DNA of 64,000 bases from Ceratodon purpureus (GCA_014871385.1 CM026424.1:9096847-9160846), one strand, 5' to 3'. Positions 13,676 through 30,969 are shown, numbered from the stretch's first letter. Notes: generated by a model not told the origin, from the sequence alone. A program made the numbers and translations.

Positions 13676-14716
13676 ATTGTATCAATGCTACTCTCAATTA
13701 GGCTTTTAGGTCACCGTGCACAGACATTTTGTGCAACAATAGTTTCCATCCCTGTACTCTGGTTCTCGAAAACACACCAGATCAACATTTATATTAATGT
13801 GCAAAAAAACTCTCAATTTGAAAAATGTTGCTTTGACTATCATGTTCTATTGTAATTTTTATCATACCTTGAGTTCTTTGACGAATGAAGAGATGAGTGA
13901 ACTGCTTCTGGAATTAGCATGAAATAGTGAGTTCAATACTGTCACAAATTTTCATAATAACTAACAAATGCAATAGATATTTCATTTCAAAGTGAAGCGA
14001 CGCTGTCATTTATGATTTTGTGTGTGATAATTAATTAGGAGGTGGCTGAATTATCTATGGATTTAGCATCAAAGATAAACAAATTTTTGTTTCAAAATCT
14101 TAAATTACGTTAAAATCATACAAAATATACAACAAAACTCAGTCCCCGTTCACTTTTTCATTCGTAATTTGAGATTTACTAAGAACGAGGAGAGTTTTCT
14201 ACAGTTTGAATCATGTAAAAAATAACATAAGATACATGTCTCAGATGTGCAGTTTGAAGAAGATTTGAAGGAAATGTCTTAAACTAACTTATAGCACTAT
14301 AATGAAAATGAATTTGTTAGATTAATGAACATTTTTATAATTACCAATGGAAACATCTACTGATGTTGTAATAGATGTTTTTCCTAAGGGCAACCATAAA
14401 ATTGTTTCTGCCCAACACAACTCAGCCATGCACAGCCCATGCCCACCCCCAACACCCAAAACCGACATCCCCTACACAACACTTAGATTCAAAAACAAAA
14501 ATGTTCTCTTACTGTAGATAATACAATAACGGGGACAGGTTCCGAGCATTGCCATCACATTCAAGTGAAATGTGAAACTGTAAGCATGCAAACTGTATGA
14601 ATTGAAGGCTTCGCTCAGGAAGGATCAGATCACATTTCGGCGGATAATCTTCACAAGTGAGCACGGCTCTACAAGCAGGAAGAGATTTGGGTTGCAATCA
14701 GTTGTTGTTGTGAACC
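13676..14716. other. Intergenic between aldolase and QCR7
   Basis: The sequence is AT-rich downstream of the aldolase stop and becomes more mixed near 14500 as the QCR7 promoter is approached. It holds the 3' UTR of the aldolase and the 5' flank of QCR7. No further gene or structured repeat is seen. Confidence 0.5.
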
Positions 14717-15858
14717 ATGCCGAAGTTCGTGTGGGCAGAGAAATGTGCTGAGATGATTCAGAAGTCCATGGGAAACAGTTTCGGATGGTGCTCCAATTGG
14801 TACCGAGCCAAGGTTGCCAAAGAGCTCAAGAAATACGGTAAAATGATTCGCAGTCGTCATGTAGAGATTATGTCATAATAATGTTGTTCTTCAAAAAAGC
14901 TGAGAATGGGATGTTGTTGTCACTTCATGACTGCATTGAATCGAATGCATGCTAGAGTAGTTGATATATAAATTTATCTAATGGGTGATGCATTTTGATT
15001 GTCATGTATGCTCGGTAGTTTTCAAATATGCGAGTTTGGGCAATTTTTTAGTTAGGGTTGGTGTTCATACAACAGCGTGGAATTGGATTTTTGGTGATAT
15101 GTCTTAGAAGAATATTTGGTGTCGTTAGGTTTGCGTTACGATGATCTGTATGACGAGATGTATGATTTTGATATCATGGAGGCATTACACCGCTTGCCTC
15201 AACAAGTTCAAGACCTTCGTAATCAGCGGTTGAAGCGGGCGATGGATTGCGGGTACAAGCACAGCTACCTGGACAAAGAAATGCAGGTTTGAAAGCACAT
15301 ATATTTATGGCATAGTGTTTGGTTCTGGAATTTTGATGACATGAATATTCACTTTTTAGTTTGACAATAAATGTGGAGGTAGTAGATCTGTGCAAAGAGT
15401 GGAATATTTTGGTAATCATACAGAGCAACCCGTATGATTGAATAGTGTTTATTTGCAGTAGCGTCAGTGAGAATTATGTCACTTCGGTCTTTATTTGAAT
15501 TAGGAAAAAATGAAAAATTATGATTTCTGGAGTGCAGGCTAAGCAGACTCCGTATGAATTTTACATACAAGACATGTTGGCACAGGTCGGTGATCATTTT
15601 CTTGCACCTCTAGCTGATGATCACGAATTTAAAATTGTAGTAGACTCTTGAGTTTCACACAAATTAAGAGAATATTAAAACATTTGGTGAGTTATGTCTG
15701 TGTATAATTTGATAAAAATTACCCATCTTGTTGAGGAGTAATTTCGGAGACACCGGAGTATCTGTGTGCTGTTCTGATTGTGTGCGCAGGTGACATGTGA
15801 ACGAAAAGAGCGAGAGGCACAAGGCTCGTATATGCCATACGAACGTGAGATGCCGTGA
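14717..15858 (+). CDS. QCR7: Mitochondrial complex III 14-kDa subunit (QCR7/UQCRB), 4 exons, 131 aa
   Basis: This is the 14-kDa ubiquinol-cytochrome c reductase subunit on the matrix side of complex III, needed for bc1 assembly. Exons in phase: 14717-14837, 15129-15286, 15538-15585 and 15790-15858. The hallmark LRYDDLYD is visible, followed by ALHRLP and the NQRLKRAMD block, and then QTPYEFYIQDML in exon 3. The end has the short charged tail typical of plant QCR7. The 131 aa length matches the plant family (about 122). The N-terminus is slightly longer and divergent. The gene lies 1 kb downstream of the aldolase on the same strand, with no sign that the two are functionally linked. Confidence 0.94.
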
Positions 15859-16479
15859 TGTCAGAGTTGTGATCTGCAAGCAAACCAATTTGCGTAGCAA
15901 CCTCAAGTTTCCTAGACTTAGCAACCATAGCTTTGACAGATCAGATGTTTACCCTGCATTTTATTGATTAAAAAAATACAGAGTTCTTGATCAACGACTC
16001 TCACAGTTCGATTCTGGAAATGTAGATGTACCGGTTCAGTTATCCAACATTTGGCGCGTTTAACAACCTTAATTGTGATCCATTTCCATGATATTCTTGT
16101 GATGCGAGGTTTTGTCATTTGTAGTTTCATGTCGCTTGAGCTATTATCATTTTCTCGCAAAGCTGGTGGCTGTAAAGCAAGAGCACATGCTTTCAGGTAC
16201 TGTCAATCTTCTCTGAATACATCGCAATCCTTGCTAGCCGTTTCTGCCAAATGACACAGACAGAGCACTTCTGCCCACTGATTACTAGAGTTGGAAAACA
16301 TATTCGGTGAGAATTGAGAAACAGTTGAGCCAATTAATTAGACTTAGATATACTCGCTGTTACTGTCAAAATTCGATGATATGATGACGATCGAGAGGCA
16401 GCATGACGCTCACGAGGCTATCTAATCAACAATCTTCGATATTGATCTACCAAGGATGGGCAGCTTTCGTGTCTTTACT
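15859..16479. other. Convergent intergenic spacer
   Basis: A spacer of about 620 bp between the QCR7 stop (+) and the ZNF474-like stop (-), holding the two 3' UTRs. No open frame in it resembles a protein family. Confidence 0.5.
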
Positions 16480-17871
16480 TCATTTGGTTCTGATTTCAAC
16501 AGGTGTGTTGACGACGACTTTGTCCTTATTTTTGGCAAGCCATGGCTTGGTCTCAGCCGACCTTGAGGATTGACCCTGAGAGCAAGTGAAAGATCTGTGA
16601 GCATAAATCTCAACAGTAGGGTGGAGTTAGCTCCTATCAAATGCCTCAGATCACCTACAAAACCATCAAGGCTGGATTCATTGAAAGGACGAGATTGTTT
16701 ACTCTGATCTTACAGGGTCCTTGCGAACAGGTGACGAATAATCTTTACCCCCAGGTGCTGGTCTCGTACCTGCCGCTCCTTGTTTCAACTGCAACTTCAG
16801 GTATTTACCCGTCATTTTGTAGAGTGGTGGAGGCTGTTCAGCTGTGTCACCCCAGTTTGGAACTCTGTAAATCATTTATTAGATTGGAACAAACTAAAGG
16901 GTTTTGAATAACACATAACCAGAGTTCGACCACAGACATGACGTTTGGCTTAAGCGGAGGGCAAAATCCATCTGAAATTGTGAAGAAACGAAACCATCAC
17001 TCACTTGCTTTTCCATGCTGCGATCCAGCAATTGCACCGGGAACTAATCTGTTTGTCAATGACATGGGAGTGAGGCCAGTGCCGGCCGGCTTAGCCGGAT
17101 TTTTGGAAGTGCATGCTTTGGAGTGATGCGTCAAGGCCTTGGGAACAAAACGTCGCTGGCAATTAGGGCATTGTTCCAAACTCGCCTCAAACGCTGCTCG
17201 GGCTCTGCATCGTGTCACCCAAGTGGTTATGATCTTTCATCCAGCTTTTCTTCAGAACACAGTTTAGATAACCGAGTTGAAACTTGAGAGAATCATTGAT
17301 GAGTTGGTGTATCCCTTGAATGTCCGTTACCTTTAAATACTAGCGTGATGAAGCGACAACATGATCAGAATTGAATGAGAGTTTCAAGAAAGAACAAACA
17401 TGACTTGATAGCAAGAACCGTTTAGGTGAGCCGATGACTCGATCTGACCCAGAAATGACAATGAGGAAACGTGATATAAGGAAAGGCACTGCTTCTACTT
17501 ACTCGTCGTTGAAGTCGTCGATCGCTTGAGCGCTCGGAGCACCGCCACCAGTCGTGATAGGCTGCTCAGCAGCAGGCGGAAGTGGCAGAGGACGACGATC
17601 CTTTTTGGGTTTCTGCTCTTCTTCCTGCAGCCACTTCTTCTGGCATTGTGGAATGTGGATTGGTAAACTGCGCTGAACACGATGGCTATTAGAGCTCACA
17701 TGCCACTCTGCCACTCAGTGATGATGGTCCTCCTAATGCCTATGTCAAACCCTAATATGGTGGTTGCAAGGAGGATAATAACCTCTTACTACCAAATTCC
17801 CGACTACAGAGGTAGCAGACAAGCATGCGAGGTCGCTGCCCAGGTTTTCTCCCAGGTGGAGGAGAGGCCAT
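16480..17871 (-). CDS. ZNF474/ZC2HC1-like two-finger zinc-binding protein, 5 exons, 232 aa
   Basis: Assembled from minus-strand exons 17871-17783, 17667-17503, 17204-17005, 16862-16714 and 16575-16480; every junction keeps phase. Two fingers with identical spacing are seen: C19-x2-C22-x11-H34-x3-C38 (CYLCSREFGSKSLPIHIPQC) and C97-x2-C100-x11-H112-x3-C116. A Lys/Pro-rich linker and a polar, Pro- and Lys-rich C-terminal tail complete it. The SLPIHIPQC signature followed by a KKW and a Pro-rich stretch is that of the animal ZNF474/ZC2HC1 family, which in animals is mainly expressed in ciliated and sperm cells. In a plant this fits a lineage with motile sperm, but the cellular role is inference. 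The start is the ATG before the first finger; the frame is also open upstream. The splice into exon 4 (acceptor GAG) is the least certain. Confidence 0.85.
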
Positions 17872-19837
17872 TGCTTCAGAGCAGTGCGAACTCCTGGGTT
17901 GTATCAAAAGGGAGGATAGATTGTGCTAGTCATGGCAAACGTACTCAAAGAATCCTCATCAAATGGCGTCAGCATCTTGACAGGACCAGTGCGGATGGAT
18001 GTTCTTCCATGCCTTTCTGCATTAAACGCAGAATTTGGGCACAAAGTCTAGGGTTATTCTCAAAATTTCCTCCACATTCTATGCCATGCTTCATCAAACA
18101 CCTCTCGTAATAGAAGTCGAGGGCTTCATATGAGACAACCTCCAAGGCTCTACTTCCAGAAGCAAAGCAACCCCGTCCAAGCATTCAACTCCACAGTCAC
18201 CAGTGACTTGCTACCACCCTGCCAATTCCTAGAAACATACACAACACATTCTACAGACACATTGAATCCTCTGAAGAGCTACAAGCTCGAAGGCATGGGA
18301 AATTCCATCACTACCACATCAGGAACAATAACCTCAACACTTCAGCTAGCATCAAATCTATAACTTCGAATGCATGAGCCTGAGAGTCACCCAACTGGTA
18401 CATGAGGCTCAAGTGGAAACATGAACTTGCCATTGAAGCAGTACCTCAAAATCCCACTGCAGGAGGCTTATAACAAGCTGTTCGAGTACTATCAGAGGGA
18501 CCAAAGACTGCGCATCTGCACATGGCTCTTGCTCTCCTCCTGCTCATGTAGGTTAATGTAGCTTGGGTTGAAACTCATCTAGCACGATGGCGTCCAGAAG
18601 CACAAATCTGTTCAAGGTCCAAGACTAGTCCTGTTCTTCCGCATATTCACATCCTCGATCCCAGCCAACGCCTCAAACCCGACGGACACGATGCATATCC
18701 TTGACAGACGACCTGCGGACGTACATGCAGAGAAGTGCGCCGCTTCGGCACTGGAAGGTTTTAATCCTCAGGTTTTACGAATACTTGTATTTTCGTGGTG
18801 CTGTAGTTTCTGCACACTGGTTGGCAAAGACTAGCTGAGATTAATTTACTGTATATTACATGATTTCAATTTTGCAAATGCCCATCTGATTGAACCATTG
18901 GAAAATGCAATTTAATGCTGATTGAGTTACTCAAAACATGGCATGTTATTCGGCAATTGAGCTGCTGTAAACTTACAATTCAGGCAGCACATGTAAACTT
19001 CTGAGGCAAAAATCTTTGATGTGGAATTCGTAAGCTATCACAGACTAAGAAATGGGTTGTCACTCAAGAGACTTATGAATAGATCACTTGGCATGCTCAC
19101 TCACAGATGGTTGTGGAAAGCTTTTTATTGCTTAGTGCCACAAGCAATTGAACTGGAAGGGGCCGCATGCCCAATCCTAGGGTTTACCCTGCTCCATCGA
19201 AAGCAAAACCATCAAAAGGTAGATTAGATTTTGGGACATACTCTCTTGCGATGATGTGGGCTTAACGAACAGCTTGCAGAGTGGTCTCGAGGAGTTTCGC
19301 GATGTGGAGCATGCTTTGAAGCTTGAAACTGCTCTCGGGGCCTTGAGCTGCTAAAAGCGGCATGAGCGTTGCCTAATATTCACATGAAATCGTCATACAA
19401 ATGGCCACCTGGGTTTGCACACCGCATCCATCTCTGCTGTGTTTACCTTGCTAATCATAATCATGTAATTTTATGCAACTTCTACAGAAACTGTAGTGCA
19501 ATCCCTCGCACACCACTGCATGCTTCAGAGTTAATTCGATCGAAAAAATCTGCTTCAACAAGTTTCAAAAAGAACTCCACGAGAGCTCATCAACACACAC
19601 ACACACATACAGACACACTTCGATTGATACATAGACAGTACTCATGCAACATTGATACCATATCCAAGTGACAATCACCGGGTCATCTCCAAAAAAATCA
19701 TAAAATATCACAGCACCAAATTACAAAAACACCCGCAATTCCAAAAACATCGTTGACATGGGGAAACTACAAAATCAAACACATTCTACAGCTTGACTCT
19801 CAAACGGCAGAACCTCAAGTTTCCAACATCACAAACA
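17872..19837. other. Intergenic, no recognisable gene
   Basis: The upstream flank of the ZNF474-like gene and beyond. Several plus-strand open frames up to 142 codons occur (for example 17682-18110), but they are the antisense of the zinc-finger gene or of low-quality composition. A short (CA)n-like run lies near 19590. No family match is recognised. Confidence 0.5.
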
Positions 19838-19902
19838 TCAAAACTTGTTCCACGCAAAAACGTTCACCACTCTCTCATGTGTGCAGACGTGCAGACGCTC
19901 CG

Positions 19903-20490
19903 TCATAGCCATGTGCGCTCCAGGCGCCCATCTGGGCCATGAGTCAGGCTCACTGTAGCCATGCAGGCTCGCAATCCAGCACCATCGATCCGGACATGGG
20001 AGGATATCACCAAGTAACGGAGTGGTGTCACTTGGGTTTTGGGCAGGTATGAGGAAAGCAGGCTGTGCGGTGCTGTGCCGCTCTCCTTCTTGAGAGGCTC
20101 CCCTGTTCCCCTTGCGCTCTTCTTCTTCGTCATTCGGAAGGAGGGTTGTGTGCGCATTGTTGATGCAGTAGCCATGTCGCCGTGACTGATTCTTCTCGTA
20201 CCCACATTTGCTGCCGGCGGCGTTCTCGTCTTGTCGACGCCCTTTCGTCGCAGGAGCAGCGGCTCTGCGTGTCTCTTGAAGGTGCCTAATCTCCTTCCTG
20301 GGGTTTCCTCGCATCTCTCATTGTTCTTAATTTCGTGCAACGAGCTTTGTCTGAAATTTGTGCGAAATTTCGATGGGTGGGTTTGACGTGAGAGTTGAGT
20401 TTGATTGACGAGGGTAGTGGTGAATTTGTGTAGTTTTTTGAGTTTGAGGGGGTTAGTTTTTCCTGGATAAGTGTATGTTGGGTTACTCAT
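19903..20490 (-). CDS. Unrecognised open frame, 195 codons
   Basis: An ATG-initiated minus-strand frame of 195 codons, overlapped in another minus frame by a second long open frame (to 19838). It is basic in its first two thirds (many Lys, Arg, Thr, Ser) and has no recognisable domain. Two overlapping open frames in one GC-rich patch can arise by chance. A lineage-specific gene or a transcribed leader diverging from the F-box gene about 660 bp to the right is possible. Confidence 0.22.
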   Translation of the reverse strand: MSNPTYTYPGKTNPLKLKKLHKFTTTLVNQTQLSRQTHPSKFRTNFRQSSLHEIKNNERCEETPGRRLGTFKRHAEPLLLRRKGVDKTRTPPAANVGTRRISHGDMATASTMRTQPSFRMTKKKSARGTGEPLKKESGTAPHSLLSSYLPKTQVTPLRYLVISSHVRIDGAGLRACMATVSLTHGPDGRLERTWL

Positions 20491-21153
20491 GGAGGTTGAT
20501 ATGATGAGATGAGAATCAGGGCGTTTAGGCAGTTTTTTTTGTGGTTTTCTTTGGAGCAGTTTTTTTAGTTATACAGGATGTGGTGAGTGATTTTTTCTCG
20601 CGAGGCAGGGTTTTGAGGTTTGGAGTAGGTAGGTGACTCATCCAGCTGGAAGCTGTGGTTGCTTGAAATTTCTGTGCACGTCGGGATTTACTTGTATCAT
20701 AGTGACTGGAAGCGTGACATCAGAATTGTTGAGAGGGTTTTTTGTGATTAGGGACATGGGATAGATGGAAGGAAGGTCTTTGAATAGTGCAGGGTAGAGA
20801 TGCAGAGACTCGTCTCTCTCTCGTCCTCGCTCTGAGGAGAAACCCTAACGTTGAATTCGGAGCTTTGACGGGCAGAAGCTAGGTCTTGATAACGCCCTGG
20901 AAGCATAACGAGTGTTGGCCGTCATTGAGGCACAAGTGGCTACTGAAATATCAGCCTTCAAAGTGGCTCCGATGTTAGCATATGCAGTGGTATACTAGAA
21001 ATGTTTGGGATGTTGGTATAAGAACTGACCCCGTCTGCCAATTTGGTTTCCACAGAAACGCAATTTGGGAAGAGGAGTCTAGCGAGTAGAAACGCCTGCT
21101 TTAGGGTTGGAGGCAGTGCACATATCAACCGTAAGAAAAGGGCAGCTTGATTT
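20491..21153 (+). promoter_or_regulatory. Upstream region of the F-box/WD40 gene
   Basis: The 5' flank of the intronless F-box gene. It contains an AAACCCTAA (telobox-like) motif near 20842, which is common in promoters of plant housekeeping genes, and pyrimidine-rich TCTCTCTCTCG just before it. No coding signal is seen. Confidence 0.35.
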
Positions 21154-22929
21154 ATGGCCTTGGGCTCTCAAGTCGGTTGGAAAGCTGAAGATGGAGCAGC
21201 AGACGATGCTTGGAACGACAACACCCCTGTTCCTGCGAGTGTACCCGCACCGGCCACTATCATTGCCACCAAGCTGAGTTATTCCAAAGTTGTCAAGGCA
21301 GACACTTTTGTGAACAAGAATTCGAATCTCTCCGAAGCTGATGCTGATCGCTGCCACTTTCTGGAGTTGCCACCTGCTCTGATTCTGGAGATTTTCCAAC
21401 ATCTAGATGCGCGTGCGTTGTGCCTCCTTTCGTGCGCCTGTGTCCTATTCAGGCGTCTGGCATCAGATAGCCATGGATGGAAGAATTTCTACTGCGAGCG
21501 TTGGGGCCTTCCGGCGAGCCCAACCACAGGGGCGCTGTCAACCTCGCCTGAGAAATCATGGCGAGAGCTTTACATGGCACGCGAAGAGAGATGCAAGGTC
21601 TTGATGGGGCGCTTCCAGATGGACATGCTCCACGGCCACACGGCCGCTGTGCGTTGCATCCGCCTCCTTCCGGCCGCCAACCTTGTAATCACCGCAGGGT
21701 ATGACCAGGTGGTACGCGTGTGGAATTTGGAGGAAGGGTTGCCCTTGGTGTGCTCTCGTCCTTTGGAGGAAACCCTGCGCGCCATTGCAGTGGACATGGA
21801 GCTCCTTGCAGTAGCAGGCAGCAACGCCGTAATACGCATCTGGCGTGCGATTCCTGAATGTCCTCAGCTCTTCGACGTGGCAGGGATTTGGGGCGGACCC
21901 AACAGCAAGGGCGCTGAAACGTGTCTTTATGGGCACACGGGTCCCATCACATGCCTCGGTCTCGATGCTACCAATATCTACAGCGGCTCATGGGACATGT
22001 CCATTCGCGTGTGGGATCGTGTTACTCTCCGCAGCGGGAACCAGCTCTTGCATAACGATTGGGTGTGGGCATTGGTACCTCGAGGACGCCGGATTCTTTC
22101 CACTGCCGGCAGTCATGTATATAGCTGGGACATCGAGACAGGGCACCACCGAATGCGTGCAGGGGCACATGTAGGACAAGCATATGCAGTTCAGGGCAGC
22201 CGCTCCGGCGACTTCGTCTTCACAGGGGGTGAGGATGGGGCTGTGCGCATGTTCGATGATCGGCTCATGTCACGGCAAAAGCGTGCAGGTGGGTCCAAGA
22301 GTAGTGGTGCTACAGGAGATTCATCAGCTCTTGCTGTTTGGATGCCTCAGAGAGGGGCTATTCATTCTTTGGCTTTCGAGGATCCATGGCTGGTTGCTGC
22401 CTCGGCAGATGGTAGTGTAGCCATGATGGATGTGAGACAGATCATGGAGAAAGCCAGTGCAAGTGGGAAGAGGCTTCCCTCAAGTTCTATGTTAAGATCA
22501 AGGACTTCTACTTCCGCATCCCAAGTTTCAGTTGGGAAGACGGGCGAAGAAACCGTGCAGCGATTTTTGGTGCCTGGCACTCATCAGTGTTTATTTAGTG
22601 TAGACCTAGGTGCAGATCGTGTAGTGAGTGGGGGGGACGAGATGATGGTGCGCATTTGGGACTTTTCGCAGGCCATCGAGATCGAGCGTAGTATTCAGGC
22701 ATCTAGAAGAAACAGCCAGCGTAGTCGTCGTAGGAAACAGGCAGTTCAAGCGCCTGCTGTAGATCAGAAGCCACTCAGTTCTGAATTAACCAGAGGTGCG
22801 ATCAGTCAAAGGCGACCTGAAGTAGTGGCAAGCACTTCAACGAAAGCAGCGGGATCACGGCAGGGGTCGAGTTCGGGGTGGGTTACGCTTGGAAGGATCA
22901 GGAAGAGCCAGACTGTTGGGGGCTCTTAA
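21154..22929 (+). CDS. F-box/WD40-repeat protein, intronless, 591 aa
   Basis: Predicted substrate receptor of an SCF (SKP1-Cullin1-F-box) ubiquitin ligase. The F-box spans about residues 69-115 (ELPPALILEIFQHLDARAL, then the conserved Trp and CERW). From about residue 155 to 505 there are WD40-type blades, recognisable from GHTAAVRCIRL...VRVWNLEEG, YGHTGPITCLGL...IRVWDR and VFTGGEDGAVRMFDD, ending with GGDEMMVRIWDF. The C-terminal tail is basic and low-complexity (runs of Arg, Ser and Gln). The domain order resembles the Arabidopsis F-box/WD40 proteins of the At5g21040 (FBX2) type, which is a recollection and not a search result. The single exon contrasts with all neighbouring genes and could reflect retroposition or an ancient intronless state. 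The start is the first ATG of the frame. Confidence 0.93.
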   Translation: MALGSQVGWKAEDGAADDAWNDNTPVPASVPAPATIIATKLSYSKVVKADTFVNKNSNLSEADADRCHFLELPPALILEIFQHLDARALCLLSCACVLFRRLASDSHGWKNFYCERWGLPASPTTGALSTSPEKSWRELYMAREERCKVLMGRFQMDMLHGHTAAVRCIRLLPAANLVITAGYDQVVRVWNLEEGLPLVCSRPLEETLRAIAVDMELLAVAGSNAVIRIWRAIPECPQLFDVAGIWGGPNSKGAETCLYGHTGPITCLGLDATNIYSGSWDMSIRVWDRVTLRSGNQLLHNDWVWALVPRGRRILSTAGSHVYSWDIETGHHRMRAGAHVGQAYAVQGSRSGDFVFTGGEDGAVRMFDDRLMSRQKRAGGSKSSGATGDSSALAVWMPQRGAIHSLAFEDPWLVAASADGSVAMMDVRQIMEKASASGKRLPSSSMLRSRTSTSASQVSVGKTGEETVQRFLVPGTHQCLFSVDLGADRVVSGGDEMMVRIWDFSQAIEIERSIQASRRNSQRSRRRKQAVQAPAVDQKPLSSELTRGAISQRRPEVVASTSTKAAGSRQGSSSGWVTLGRIRKSQTVGGS

Positions 22930-24026
22930 CGATGTGGTAGCTGGGGATTCACCTATGTTCATCGATTTTGAAGAGACTCTGGCAGGAAACTGGTTGCATA
23001 CTTCAGCACATGCATGAATTACGTCATGCCAGCCTTCAGTGCATGGTTTAGCAAGTCATGGCAACTGATTTTTTGTAAGATAATTGTTTCCCAAGTTATT
23101 AGATTTTGTTACTCTTGCCAGGGGCACAGCAGGATGAAGACTGCTTTGAAACATTAACTGACTTTGAAGAAGGCGTTAGTTGTTGATGTGAACCCATGTT
23201 GGAGACAAAAATGAAATGGCGTCAATGATCTAGCGTCCAGAATGATAATTTTATACTGAATTGTATACCAGTACAATGTGATGAGACAATCAGATTGGAT
23301 ACATTATTGAAGTAGATATCAAACTGGTTAATGGGATTGACTACACCTCTCCGTCCATGTGGTTACTAGAATTACTAAATGCATCTGTGGGTAGAGTTTT
23401 CCAACTATTGGTTAACGGATTACATAGCAGAATGGGTAAGGATACCAAATGCTCACAAGCGTCCATTGAGTTATGATATCCATCCGAATCTTAGTATATG
23501 TCAAGCTCACAAAGAAAAGATCACGGAACTTTGTACGAATTTGACCGAAGTTATGCTTCAAGTAAATGGATACAACTGTGGTTTTATAGCTAAATGCACA
23601 GATGGTGTAGGTCTCAGACGTTCAACTCATTCTGCGTTTTATGAAAGGTTCAATCGTACAGGTCAAGCCGAAGAATAAGCTCTTGCGTGCAATGGCGATC
23701 AAGAATATTGATGAACAAAAGTTTTGTCAAAATCCTCACGAGTGGAAAATGAATGGCACAACCTGGGAGCGGATATATGGCACAATCCTAGAAGAGACAA
23801 GTGGGAAAAGCAAGTAATGCACTTGAAAGATATTCATAGAGCCTGAAAGTTACATCATGACCGAGAGATATCCCAGTCAAGTAAGAAGCATCTTCTTGAA
23901 ATCGACAATGCATCTGTTCTACTGAAAAAACTTCAACCACTGGTGTACAACTGATGTGGCCCTAGACAAATTTTGGAAGCAAATCTACAAGATAAATAAG
24001 AACTTTGAAAGATTTACTGATGCATT
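22930..24026. other. Convergent intergenic between F-box gene and ITPK
   Basis: 3' flanks of two convergent genes. A plus-strand open frame of 99 codons at 23379-23678 has no recognisable domain and sits in AT-rich sequence. Nothing else is called. Confidence 0.5.
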
Positions 24027-28628
<4,602 letters not shown>

Positions 28629-30969
28629 GGTCGCAACTTAGATCCTCTGTCCCTGCGAACCCAGAGTAAAATAAACCAATGCACTTCCCTCAGCGAAGAC
28701 CTCCAAGGAACAATAAAAATCCAACAGAAAGCCCTAGCTTTGCCCTGTTTCAAAACAACAACTCACACATGGCAGATAAAACTCACCCAAATGACAACTT
28801 AAACGAAACACTCAGACTAACTTAGGATCTCAACTTCACTCACCCAAATGAAAAACCTGCAACAACTTAAACGCAACACCCAGATTAACTTGGAGAATCA
28901 AAGGATCTGAGCTTCACTCACCCACTTGAAGCTAAACACGAGATTCCGGGGGAGCAAGAATCCGGGAGCGAGTAATTTCGCACTTGGTGAGGAGAGGTCA
29001 ATGCACGGCAGCTGCATCTTCATAAAACGCAATTGTTCACGCGCTTTCCTGTCAAACACTGTTGCACGTGATGTCAATGAGTTCACCAACATGTGGAAGC
29101 TCAATTCAAAGATCATGTAGTTGCAGTACCTTCTTCAGGTTTAATTTGAGAATGTGTTTCGCCTACTGTGACTCCCCGACCGGTTCACAGATCACTCACA
29201 CTCAGCAACTGGTCCGAGAATGGTGATGACGAAGAGTGTCAAGTCGTTGTCATATGCTGAAGTGAACCTGGAGGTGGATTCAGACAAAAAAAATGGTGTC
29301 TGTCGTTCCTGCAGGGCATCTTTTGCGGTATGGATGTAATGTTGGTGCAACAGCAGGTGGTGTTTGCAGGTATGGTTCATTGAGAGATTTCACGTTAGAA
29401 AGTTAGCAGAAATGATGCACTTCCTGGTTTTTCTCTGAACTTGAAGTTCATACCATTCTTGTCTTTCGATTCGCATGTTCAATCCTGTGATTTGAGGTGG
29501 AACAGAGAGAGACCATGTGCAGCAAACTCCTTAGCTTTGTAAGAATTATCTCCCGGGTCGTGTCCTCCAATGACTCAGTTTCAATCTATGTCTTAATTCT
29601 AATTGCTGTTGCAGCATTCTGTTGCTGCATTCTGGGCGTTCTCGTAGCGGTCCTGCCTTAAAAGTATTTGTCGTTCTACTTGGAAAAGTAAAGTCGGTAA
29701 CTACGATCTTTAATTAGCGAAAGAACATTAGATTTGAGCATGTAATATGAAGGCTTAATCCTCTTGAAGCTTTATAGAGTCCGTTGGTAATGAAGTTGGT
29801 GACATGCCGGAGAAACTGTGGGTGAGCGTTGTCTTCTCACCGTCGATTTTTATGCAGATTGGTTAACTTCTTGGACATCTATGTTGATTTATTTCTGTCA
29901 AGATATAAGTCGATTGATGCAAGGGGCTAGTGTAGTTGTGATTTGCAGAAGAGGATCACATGGGCATAGGCCACAGGTTCGTGAAAGGGCAACTGTGAGC
30001 GTGAAGCAGTCTACCATGGTGCGCATCACCAGATCGCATTCCTTATGCTCCTCGAACAGATTCGCAGGTAACTCTGCTCTCCGTTGCTGATTCTCCTGTC
30101 CATATTCACTTAGGAATCCTGCAACGTCACAAAAATTTTAGGAAATCGTTGAATCTCTCAGAAAGGCAACCACTTAAAACCTCAGTGGTGTGCTGTTGTT
30201 GGGCGTGGACAGGTCTTCATGGCGAGAAATATCATCACTAAGTAGTAAAGCCTCACAGTTTTTCCAGTGGATTTTGATTATGAGTTAGGTCAAAATGAGT
30301 TCCAAGAATATGGGACGTTAGTAATGGCTGATTGTTCACAGTTGACATCATGCGTGCAGAAGTCCCAAAACCTTGTCCTGAGTTAAGCTGAGCATGGTGT
30401 TGGACGTTGAAAGCCGAAGAAACTGGAACACTAGAGAGTAAAAGATTGAAGAAACTACATCAAATTCTACCAGACTGACAAATTTATCAGCACTAGCAGC
30501 ACTCCACTCCGTACTTCGTGTTAGAAAAGCCAAAAGGTATGCAAGGAGCTCATAAACATCACAAATAAGTCTAAATTTGTACCTAGAGGCTCATGCCTTA
30601 AACCATTTTATTTTTGTACTCCAAGAATTTGGAAAAGGATTATACATGTAGATACAGTGAAAATTAATGCCCAATTGGAGAACTCAATGTGTCCAAGCCC
30701 TCGCACCTTTCCTTCCGTAAAAAACTTGAAACGAGCAGAGGATGCTGCAGCAGTGATATACGTCCTGATTCTTGAAGTTCCATGCATGACTGAATCAATC
30801 AAAGCCAATCCAAGATTATTGCGAGTGCCCTGCGCCCACCTGGTGTAAGGCTTTTGTTCTTATTTACATTTTTGGTACAGTTGTACTGCTGCAGTGACTC
30901 CTCGGAATCTCCCTTCGGATCCAGAGATGCACGAGAAGCAGTCTAGCTTGCGGCCACTCCAGATTCATT
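28629..30969. other. Intergenic between ITPK4 and TMEM230 genes
   Basis: Both flanking genes run leftwards, so this holds the ITPK4 promoter at its left end and the TMEM230 3' UTR at its right end. The first 500 bp are moderately GC-rich. Scattered open frames below 100 codons have no family resemblance. Confidence 0.5.

Noticed and set aside
17682..18110. 142-codon plus-strand open frame
   Set aside because: It is antisense to exons 1 and 2 of the ZNF474-like gene, whose spliced model is strongly supported by paired zinc fingers and phase.
21556..22174. Open frames on both strands inside the F-box/WD40 gene
   Set aside because: Shadows of the 591-codon gene with no domain signal.
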